DNA from: Prevotella sp.
GTDB taxonomy: Bacteria > Bacteroidota > Bacteroidia > Bacteroidales > Bacteroidaceae
Reading direction: 5' to 3'
DNA: 5,106 bases
NCBI GenBank assembly: GCA_021203915.1
Contig: JAJQAI010000150.1
Location: 1 to 5,106 of the forward strand
A program made the translations under genes and the position numbers. Positions 1 to 5,106 of this stretch are shown here, piece after piece. Numbering within the stretch: position 1 is the stretch's first letter; each line of letters opens with the position of its first letter. The notes under the pieces are model-generated. The model ran no database searches, had not been told where the DNA came from, and saw only the letters and a program-made list of their open reading frames with translations.

Positions 1-1
1 T

Positions 2-757
2 TATCATCCTACATTTCATGAAACTTATATTACTAGTCGTAGGTATGGTTATTTTGCAAAGCCTGGAGAGTTATTAACAGTTCACTGTCATGTTATAGAT
101 AAACGTACAGAATTACGTGTACCTGTTGGTATGGTTTCATGCTACATTGGTGGTTATCATGTTGATACGTTAATGATAGAACAAAGTGGTGAAAATGAGC
201 CTGCTAGTGTAACATTCACTTTCAGAGTACCTTATTTCATATCACTGGGTGAACATGATTTAATATTTGAATATCATGGTATACACGGTTTTAACCCTTG
301 TAAACAGTCCTTTGCTTTTTACGTCGTTGATAAATTACCGACTTACACTACCTTTGAAGATGAGAGCGTTTACACAGCTGGAGTTGGAGAAGATCCTTTA
401 ACAATACATAACAAAGTCAGAGATTATAATGGAGTAGGAGCAGAATTTGGAGAAATAGAATATACGATAAGTGACATAGATGACTCAGTATTACGTATAG
501 ACAATCCGATAATCTATTATAATAGTGAAATACTTGATCCTACAATACCTATAACTACTATAAAATCTGTATCAGAGGAAACAGACAGGTATGTGTTTGA
601 ACTGAGTAGAATGGTTCATAGTGGAGAAATTATTAAACTAGTTAGCAGACTTGACGTAGTACTTGACAAACTACTTGTAAGATATGTTAATGGACAATAC
701 CGTTTAGAACATACAACCGATCGTATGAATAGTAGAACTACATTGAGGTTAATGTAA
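2..757 (+). CDS. Ig-like domain tail/adhesin-like protein, 5'-truncated
   Basis: The reading frame is open from base 2 to the TAA at 755-757 (251 codons), so the gene starts before the window; the first ATG (131) falls inside a domain and is not the start. Codons about 15-110 form one complete Big_3-type Ig-like domain: an entry strand near AKPGELLTVHCHV, a central strand near VSCYIGGYHV, then ASVTFTFRVP and the closing signature LGEHDLIFEY, which is also found in the next gene. The remaining ~140 residues show no domain I recognise; they end in a basic stretch (DRMNSRTTLRLM). No membrane segment is visible. The stop overlaps the start of the next Ig-domain gene by one base, which suggests coupled translation and a shared role. 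From the baseplate J gene downstream I infer a virion tail-fibre or decoration protein. A host adhesin-like fragment is less likely in this context. Confidence 0.78.
   Translation, partial: YHPTFHETYITSRRYGYFAKPGELLTVHCHVIDKRTELRVPVGMVSCYIGGYHVDTLMIEQSGENEPASVTFTFRVPYFISLGEHDLIFEYHGIHGFNPCKQSFAFYVVDKLPTYTTFEDESVYTAGVGEDPLTIHNKVRDYNGVGAEFGEIEYTISDIDDSVLRIDNPIIYYNSEILDPTIPITTIKSVSEETDRYVFELSRMVHSGEIIKLVSRLDVVLDKLLVRYVNGQYRLEHTTDRMNSRTTLRLM
745..749 (+). promoter_or_regulatory. Ribosome binding site for the 810-residue Ig protein
   Basis: GAGGT lies 7 bases before the ATG at 757, inside the last codons of the upstream gene. Together with the one-base stop/start overlap (TAATG at 755-759) it supports this start. 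The only other in-frame room is short, because an in-frame TAG sits at 733-735. Confidence 0.7.
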
Positions 758-3189
758 TGGCAACTGAGGAAGATAATTCAATAAAAAAATGGAAAATCGA
801 TGAGAAAGCAGAAGTCGAAGATGGAGACGCAGAGATCACATTTGACATCCCAGAAGACGTAGACACTATGGGAGAACACATAATAACCGCTGAATACTTA
901 GAAAACTGGAAATACCGTTCTAGCAGTGCAGATAGAGAATTGTATCTTGGATATCATACATACGTACATTGTCCTGTCATATACATTTACAAATCACAGC
1001 TTAAAAATCTTGAACTAGTAAGTAACCTGTTCAGTAATAACAAGCCAGTAACTGGATGTAGTGGTAAATTTAAGATCAATAAGACTACTGTTAGTGATAA
1101 AGTACCAATAACAGATGGTCATGCTAGTTTTGGCTATGATGGTTCAAAACTAGGAGGTAAACCTCTTTACATGTTTAAAACTGCTGGAAAGGTTAGTGCA
1201 GATATTAACCCAGGCGAGAGTAATCAAGCAGAAATAATAATACAAGACATAGAAACAAGATACACAGCTCTAGTAGTTTCAGTCCCTACAATAATGACAG
1301 GTAATAATCAAGAAATGCCTATCCTCGCACGTGTGTATAAATTATTACATAGTAGTGTTATAGATGAGTCAGATATACCAAAAGGAGGTACTATAACCTT
1401 TTATCTAGCATTACCAGGCTCTGATAGTGCTATGACCAATAATGAACTCTACTATCTTGGAATGGCAGATATTACTACTAGCGGTTATGCTCAAATTACT
1501 GCTAGTGCAGATATTGTAACAGGGGTTTATACTATTATAGCAGTATACGATCCTCCAGAATGGAGTGCAAAGTACGTTCAAACTGTTGGTAGTGGTACTT
1601 TATACTATAGTGATACACTTATTAAGCCTAACATTACTACTGATCAAAGATTTGTTTATAATGAAGGAGATAGTGTTAGTGCATCATTTACTAGTGATGT
1701 ACCTTTAACAGGTACTATTGAACTGTACATTGATGATCAAATAGTTGCATCAACCAAAGTATCAGAAGATAGTGGTTTAACATTTGACTTTGATATTCCT
1801 TCTAAACCCTCTACTGAAAAGTTATGGGCTTATCCAGGTGTGCACTTAATGATGATCCGTTATAAAACTAGTGATGGTTATATTCATGAATACTACTTTG
1901 ACTTCATAATACGATATGATACGGAGGTAATGCTTGAACATCCTTATGGATTCTTAGATAATCCCTCCTATATATCATATCAATATCGTTGGCTTTACTT
2001 TCATGTATTAAACCTTAACCTTACTACTGACGAGCATACTGTTTATGTACCTAGTGGTGATATGTATATTAGCATGTACAGATCTAGACCTATCCTTAGT
2101 CTTAGTACTGATGATTTGTTAATGTTTAATAATGATGAGACTGCTAGCTTTACATTTACTACTGACATTGAGGTTACAGGGACTTTTAAATTCTGTCTTG
2201 ATGGTGTAGAAATTCATAGTATGGATGTTGATGGTGTTACAAAGGTTACACCAACTTTCATAGTACCGAATAAATCTCATAGTTATGCTTATCCAGGTGA
2301 ACATACATTCACTATTAGTTATACACGTTCTAGTGATGGTAAAACAGTTTCATGGGATTATCGTTGTATTATAAGGTACACTACTCAACCAAGCCTTGTA
2401 AGGCTTTATAATGAGAATGGAAATCCTGTAACGGTTAAATATCCAGATAGAACACTTTATACAGAGGGAAACCCTCTTGACTTGCTTGTTGATAACATAG
2501 ATGATCCAGACCTCTTAGTACAGGGAAATTTATACCTTAGTTTCTTTGCTTTAACAACAAACAGATCTCCAACTTACACTTGTACTGATGATCTTATAAT
2601 TAACAATGATGAGGTTAGTAATCTTGCATTTGAGGTAGATCTAACATTAGCTGGTACTTTAACTTTATACATTGATGAGGTGGAAGTAGAACAGATCTAT
2701 ATTGATGGTTCAACATTTACTACAACATTCATTGTTGAAAGCACTACTGATAGTAGTTCTTACAGGTATCCAGGTGAACATACACTTAAAATTCTTTACA
2801 CTGATGCAGATGGATGGCAATTTGTTTCAGAGATGGATCTTAGAATTCGTTATAATGTTGACTTATCAATAACCAACCTTACAAAAGATGAGTCTACAGG
2901 TGTTACAATAATAAATAGCTACGACGAAGCCCCTGTTCTTTCATTTCTAGCATGGAATAGAGAATTAGACGAGCCAGTTGGTAAAGGATTTATAGAAGTA
3001 GAATTTAAACAAATTGAAAAAGGTACAGATGATACAGGTGATGATGAGCCAGATACACGTAAAGCTGTAGACGTATCAGTTAAAGATGTTGATGCTTTAA
3101 TTGGAGATATTGCTACAATTGAAGCAGATGTAACAAGTGAAGGAGAACCTGTAAATGAAGGTACTGTAACATTTACAATAGAGAAATAA
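757..3189 (+). CDS. Multi-domain Ig-like repeat tail fibre/adhesin-like protein
   Basis: An 810-residue protein made almost entirely of beta-sandwich Ig-like domains. In order: residues 11-50 match only the second half of a Big_3-type domain (EITFDIP, then GEHIITAEY); 85-155 and 168-266 are diverged Ig-like domains (GGTITFYLALPG, VYTIIAVYD); 299-387, 452-541 and 611-699 are three related ~90-residue repeats, each with TGTxxLYID-like, FxIP/FIV, YPGxH and I(I/R)RY signatures, separated by ~65-residue spacers of unknown fold; 756-769 is an acidic linker (GTDDTGDDEPD); 771-810 is the first half of an Ig domain, ending in GTVTFTIEK and the stop. No signal peptide or transmembrane helix is visible, which favours a virion protein over a cell-surface adhesin. 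It lies just before baseplate J, so a tail fibre, spike or decoration protein binding the host envelope or glycans is inferred. The Ig-like nature is well supported; the exact role is not. Confidence 0.82.
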   Translation: MATEEDNSIKKWKIDEKAEVEDGDAEITFDIPEDVDTMGEHIITAEYLENWKYRSSSADRELYLGYHTYVHCPVIYIYKSQLKNLELVSNLFSNNKPVTGCSGKFKINKTTVSDKVPITDGHASFGYDGSKLGGKPLYMFKTAGKVSADINPGESNQAEIIIQDIETRYTALVVSVPTIMTGNNQEMPILARVYKLLHSSVIDESDIPKGGTITFYLALPGSDSAMTNNELYYLGMADITTSGYAQITASADIVTGVYTIIAVYDPPEWSAKYVQTVGSGTLYYSDTLIKPNITTDQRFVYNEGDSVSASFTSDVPLTGTIELYIDDQIVASTKVSEDSGLTFDFDIPSKPSTEKLWAYPGVHLMMIRYKTSDGYIHEYYFDFIIRYDTEVMLEHPYGFLDNPSYISYQYRWLYFHVLNLNLTTDEHTVYVPSGDMYISMYRSRPILSLSTDDLLMFNNDETASFTFTTDIEVTGTFKFCLDGVEIHSMDVDGVTKVTPTFIVPNKSHSYAYPGEHTFTISYTRSSDGKTVSWDYRCIIRYTTQPSLVRLYNENGNPVTVKYPDRTLYTEGNPLDLLVDNIDDPDLLVQGNLYLSFFALTTNRSPTYTCTDDLIINNDEVSNLAFEVDLTLAGTLTLYIDEVEVEQIYIDGSTFTTTFIVESTTDSSSYRYPGEHTLKILYTDADGWQFVSEMDLRIRYNVDLSITNLTKDESTGVTIINSYDEAPVLSFLAWNRELDEPVGKGFIEVEFKQIEKGTDDTGDDEPDTRKAVDVSVKDVDALIGDIATIEADVTSEGEPVNEGTVTFTIEK
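787..906 (+). other. N-terminal half Ig-like domain (second half only)
   Basis: Residues 11-50 align with the closing half of the internal repeats: KAEVEDGDAEITFDIP matches TKVSEDSGLTFDFDIP of the first repeat, and GEHIITAEY matches the YPGxHxxxIRY close. The usual opening half (entry strand plus GTVTFxID strand) is absent. The upstream DNA does not encode it in this frame, which is closed by a TAG at 733. Confidence 0.6.
1651..1917 (+). repeat. Ig-like repeat copy 1
   Basis: Encodes residues 299-387, running from FVYNEGDSVSASF through TGTIELYIDD and AYPGVHLMMIRY to FIIRY. It is the most diverged of the three copies, sharing only the first 10 bases (TATCCAGGTG, 1831-1840) of the word conserved between copies 2 and 3. 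Confidence 0.75.
2110..2379 (+). repeat. Ig-like repeat copy 2
   Basis: Encodes residues 452-541, from DDLLMFNNDE through TGTFKFCLDG and AYPGEHTFTISY to CIIRY. It shares an identical 18-base word, TATCCAGGTGAACATACA (2290-2307), with copy 3. Both copies also start at ACTGATGAT (2107 and 2584). This suggests duplication followed by divergence. The distance between the closing IRY motifs of copies 1 and 2 is 154 residues. Confidence 0.78.
2587..2853 (+). repeat. Ig-like repeat copy 3
   Basis: Encodes residues 611-699, from DDLIINNDEV through AGTLTLYIDE and RYPGEHTLKILYT to RIRY. The identical 18-base word shared with copy 2 lies at 2767-2784. The closing IRY motif is 158 residues after that of copy 2, so the duplicated unit is about 155 residues (one Ig-like domain plus spacer). 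Confidence 0.78.
3067..3186 (+). other. C-terminal half Ig-like domain (first half only)
   Basis: Residues 771-810 match the opening half of a Big_3-type domain: IGDIATIEADVTSEGEPVNEG followed by the strand GTVTFTIEK, directly before the TAA. The second half (a DG turn, an ITF strand and the GEHxxxxxY close) is missing. The 51 bases before the next gene do not encode it. The acidic linker at residues 756-769 sets this half domain apart from the rest of the chain. Confidence 0.62.
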
Positions 3190-3224
3190 GTTCAATAATA
3201 GAAAAATGATAAAAAAGATAAAGT

Positions 3225-3229
3225 GGAGG
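3225..3229 (+). promoter_or_regulatory. Ribosome binding site for the baseplate J gene
   Basis: GGAGG lies 11 bases before the ATG at 3241, slightly farther than usual. An in-frame TAA at 3235-3237 lies between this site and the ATG, so translation cannot start upstream. The 51-base gap (3190-3240) is very A-rich and shows no hairpin or clear promoter; the gene is probably read from the upstream transcript. Confidence 0.75.
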
Positions 3230-3240
3230 ATAAATAATAT

Positions 3241-4686
3241 ATGGCATCAGATGAGGCAAGTATTGAAAAACTAGACGGAACTGTAATAAAAAGGAGTGAA
3301 CTTGTACAGCAAATGATAGCATATTATAAGGAAGCATACCAACAAGAATTAACAGACGTATGCGACCTTAACGAAGGCTCAGAGATGCGTACACTCCTTG
3401 AAAGTATATCTGTCGACTTATTTGACATCTACTATCAAGATTATGAGTTAAGTAAGCAGAAATTTGTTAAATATGCTACAGGGCAGTATCTAGACCTGTT
3501 AGGATGTGAAGCACACCTTACACGTAAAAACAGCACCTCCGCCGAGGGACAAGTAACTTTTACAGCCAGTACAGTTTATGGAAGCTCTCAAAAAATAACT
3601 AGCGGTACAATTTTACTACATAACGAAAAAGGATATGAATACGTGTTAAAGGATAATGTTACCATTAAAAGTGGTGAAACAACTGCTGTAGGTAATATTA
3701 TCAGTAAAATACCAGGTAAACGATATAATGCAGATAGTTACACTATAACCGCATTTGCAAATACTGGATCAGTACGTAATAATCTTAAAGTAACAAACAA
3801 CACTCCAATAACTGGTGGAAGTGATGCAGAAACTGACGCAGAATTCAGAGAAAGAATTCTAAATGCAAAAAGAGAAAGAGCTTATGGTACAATCCCCGCA
3901 TATCAAAACCTTGTATATCAATTAGATCAAGTTCATGACATCCAATTTGTAAACCCAGAAAATGTAGAACATTACGTTTATGATAACTCTGTAGTATCTG
4001 AAAATGAAAACGACAAACTGGTCAGATGTACAGATTGTACAAGAGTAGTTTATGTTAATGCAGAAAGTAAACCATGTCCAGACAGTGTTGTAGAAGATGT
4101 AGAGTATACTTTAACTTTACAGACTAATCTTGTTATCGGACATGAGTTTCATGTAGAAAAAGCAGAATGTTATGACATCTATTTTTATGTTAGCTTATAC
4201 CTTGAAGATGGTGTAAGTAGTGTATCTCAATCCGATGTTGTTGAGGCCATTAAAGCATACATGGATGGTGGAACTGTTGAAAAAGATGCAGATACAAAGC
4301 GAATATACCCAGGACTAAATATAAGAGGAAGTATTGAAAAGAAAAGACTTATAGAAGCTATAGAATATGTTCCTGGTGTTGATCAAGTAGATCATATTAT
4401 GAGAATGCGTTATAATACTGATTTACCTACCGATTCTAAGAAATGGGAATGGCCATCAGATGATTATGGTACTTATACTGATTCTGATGGTTATTTCTAT
4501 ACTTGTGTAAATGGTGGTGATAATGAAAGTGTTAAAACTGATTACTGGGGAACTAGAGAGTTTAATACTATTGACTTTAAAAGTGGTGTAGTAGGTCGTT
4601 TTGCTCCTATGTATGAAGCAGATGGCTATGATATTGATGGAGAAACTGGTGGTAGTTCACACCAGATAAAACTAGAATTTGTATAA
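3241..4686 (+). CDS. Baseplate J family protein (gp47/JayE-like)
   Basis: A 481-residue structural protein of the tail baseplate; in P2 and Mu this family forms the baseplate wedge around the tail hub. Residues 20-95 are a helical N-terminal part with the NEGSEMRTLLESI helix and the conserved TGQYLDLLG motif (80-88). Residues 100-190 are a beta-rich domain (VTFTAS, SGTILLHNEKGYEY, GETTAVGNI, TPITGG). The family hallmark ITGGSDAETDAEFRERIL is at 190-207, followed by GTIPAYQNLVYQLDQVHDI (216-234). Residues 240-300 hold an insertion with CTDC (263-266) and Cys279. Residues 311-390 return to the family fold (YFYVSLYLEDG, then IEAIEYVPGVDQV). The last ~95 residues are an acidic, aromatic-rich extension. 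It follows the Ig-domain genes and is 19 bases from the next gene. The family assignment is firm; whether the tail is contractile is inferred from the family. Confidence 0.94.
   Translation: MASDEASIEKLDGTVIKRSELVQQMIAYYKEAYQQELTDVCDLNEGSEMRTLLESISVDLFDIYYQDYELSKQKFVKYATGQYLDLLGCEAHLTRKNSTSAEGQVTFTASTVYGSSQKITSGTILLHNEKGYEYVLKDNVTIKSGETTAVGNIISKIPGKRYNADSYTITAFANTGSVRNNLKVTNNTPITGGSDAETDAEFRERILNAKRERAYGTIPAYQNLVYQLDQVHDIQFVNPENVEHYVYDNSVVSENENDKLVRCTDCTRVVYVNAESKPCPDSVVEDVEYTLTLQTNLVIGHEFHVEKAECYDIYFYVSLYLEDGVSSVSQSDVVEAIKAYMDGGTVEKDADTKRIYPGLNIRGSIEKKRLIEAIEYVPGVDQVDHIMRMRYNTDLPTDSKKWEWPSDDYGTYTDSDGYFYTCVNGGDNESVKTDYWGTREFNTIDFKSGVVGRFAPMYEADGYDIDGETGGSSHQIKLEFV
4438..4560 (+). other. Possible carbohydrate-binding-module-like segment of the baseplate J protein
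   Basis: Residues 400-440 run KWEWPSDDYGTY, then DGYFYTCVNGGDNES, then TDYWGTREF. The spacing of aromatics (W...Y...GYFYTC...YW) is like small chitin/carbohydrate-binding modules (CBM5/12-type, W..Y..G..Y.C.....P....W), which often decorate phage tail proteins. The match is by eye only and is degenerate. Confidence 0.35.
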
Positions 4687-4689
4687 AAC

Positions 4690-4694
4690 GGGGG
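4690..4694 (+). promoter_or_regulatory. Weak ribosome binding site for the last gene
   Basis: A GGGGG run followed by AT lies 11 bases before the ATG at 4706, in the 19-base gap after the baseplate J stop. It is a poor match to GGAGG. An in-frame TAA at 4703-4705 directly precedes the ATG, so 4706 is the earliest possible start. Confidence 0.45.
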
Positions 4695-4705
4695 ATTGTT
4701 AATAA

Positions 4706-5020
4706 ATGCCTAATCGATGGAATGCTATTGTTAGACGTTTACATGAGGAAAGCGGGCTTCAATATCCTCAAAACCGTGTAAGACTTATTCTTGAAGCTTG
4801 TATTAATGGAGGTTTAGATGATCTTGAAGCTGTAATTTGGACAACCATTTTTGCAGGTTTCCTTCAGACTTGTACAGGTAAATATCTTGATCTTCGTGGT
4901 GAAGAGATTGGTCTTTCAAGAAGGAGTAATGAATCAGATGATGAGTATAGACAGCGATTATTTAATGCTTTATCATACTATCTTAGTGTAAGATTTATAA
5001 AATTTTATGGGTTACAGTAA
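4706..5020 (+). CDS. Short baseplate/tail wedge-associated protein, possibly truncated
   Basis: A 104-residue protein. Residues 1-55 are predicted mostly helical (VRRLHEESGL, LILEACINGG, LEAVIWTTIFAGFL). Residues 57-85 carry TGKYLDLRGEEIGLSRRS followed by DDEYRQRLFNAL, a motif typical of small phage tail proteins encoded next to baseplate J, and similar to residues 80-97 and 195-209 of the neighbouring baseplate J protein. I infer a part joining the wedge to fibres; I cannot name a family with certainty. Oddities: the last ~10 residues (RFIKFYGLQ) do not continue the expected pattern, and the gene ends about 90 bases before a visibly abnormal window end. The true protein may therefore be longer, with the stop created by sequence error. 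No membrane segment is evident; the hydrophobic stretch at 43-53 is too short. Confidence 0.6.
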   Translation: MPNRWNAIVRRLHEESGLQYPQNRVRLILEACINGGLDDLEAVIWTTIFAGFLQTCTGKYLDLRGEEIGLSRRSNESDDEYRQRLFNALSYYLSVRFIKFYGLQ

Positions 5021-5106
5021 TAACAATAACCGCGCCCAAAAAACAGGAGGAATGAACTTTTACGTGATTATCATTTAAAAAAAAAAGGCGTGGGGTGGTG
5101 TGGGGG
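5021..5106 (+). other. Non-coding, compositionally abnormal end of the window
   Basis: No gene fits here. Base content departs sharply from the rest: a CCGCGCCC block (5030-5037), an AGGAGG (5045-5050) with no usable start, a run of 10 A (5077-5086), and a last 20 bases holding 15 G, 4 T, 1 C and no A. This resembles a low-quality read end or adapter run-through at a contig end more than viral sequence. A seven-base pairing between 5030-5036 and 5087-5093 exists but spans a ~50-base loop and is not a convincing terminator. Confidence 0.5.

Noticed and set aside
131..757. First gene starting at ATG 131
   Set aside because: The frame is open back to base 2, and the residues before 131 belong to the same Ig-like domain, so 131 is an internal methionine.
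733..760. A frameshift splitting one Ig protein into two
   Set aside because: The frame of the second gene is closed upstream by a TAG at 733-735, and the end of the first gene does not encode the missing half domain. A good ribosome binding site and a stop/start overlap point to two genuine genes.
2119..2304. 61-codon reading frame on the minus strand
   Set aside because: It lies wholly inside the repeat-bearing Ig gene, has no ribosome binding site or recognisable motif, and reflects only the composition of the opposite strand.
757..3189. Diversity-generating retroelement variable region in the Ig protein
   Set aside because: Such systems occur in viruses of gut methanogens, but no reverse transcriptase or near-identical template/variable pair with A-specific changes is seen here. 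The internal repeats differ at all bases.
5045..5078. A new small gene after AGGAGG (ATG at 5052)
   Set aside because: The ATG is only one base after AGGAGG and the frame stops after eight codons. The surrounding sequence looks unreliable.
5030..5093. Terminator-like pairing of CCGCGCC with GGCGTGG
   Set aside because: Seven pairs (one G-T) across a ~50-base loop between a C-rich and a G-rich block are easily due to chance, and no T-run follows.
5087..5106. G-rich end as a telomere-like or G-quadruplex genome terminus
   Set aside because: There is no repeating unit, only one short irregular stretch, and an artefact at a contig end explains it more simply.

Overview
This 5.1 kb, AT-rich window reads as part of the tail/baseplate module of a head-tailed virus or provirus. 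All genes lie on the + strand, tightly packed and probably co-transcribed. The anchor is a clear baseplate J family protein (3241-4686). Before it are two proteins built from bacterial/archaeal Ig-like (Big_3-type) domains, and after it a short protein carrying a baseplate-type TGxYLDLxG...DDEYRxRL motif. The best guess for the host is a methanogenic archaeon of the Methanobacteriales (Methanobrevibacter/Methanosphaera-like). This rests on AT-rich codon choice (AGA/CGT Arg, ATA Ile) and on Ig-like repeats with the YPGEHTxxxxYT signature, which resemble the adhesin-like proteins of those archaea; Ig-like domains are also known to be common in viruses of gut methanogens. An AT-rich gut bacterial phage is not excluded. 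No host gene, integrase or packaging gene is present to settle it.

Layout. 2-757: 3' end of an Ig-domain tail protein whose start lies before the window. 757-3189: an 810-residue multi-Ig protein overlapping the previous gene by one base. It holds several diverged N-terminal Ig-like domains and three clear copies of a ~90-residue Ig-like repeat separated by ~65-residue spacers. It starts with what looks like the second half of an Ig domain and ends, after an acidic linker, with what looks like the first half of one. 3190-3240: short gap with a GGAGG ribosome binding site. 3241-4686: baseplate J protein with a C-terminal extension that resembles a small carbohydrate-binding module. 4706-5020: short baseplate-associated protein, possibly truncated. 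5021-5106: non-coding, abnormal sequence (10-A run, then 15 G in the last 20 bases), most likely a degraded contig end.

Working model: the baseplate J protein builds the wedge/periphery of the tail baseplate. The two upstream Ig proteins are likely fibre or decoration proteins for attachment to the host surface or to glycans, and the last gene probably bridges wedge and fibre. The most interesting point is the complementary half-Ig domains at the two ends of the 810-residue protein, which would allow head-to-tail joining of subunits or closure of one chain on itself. This is an inference to be tested. No RNA gene, CRISPR array, insertion sequence, attachment site, promoter or convincing terminator was seen.
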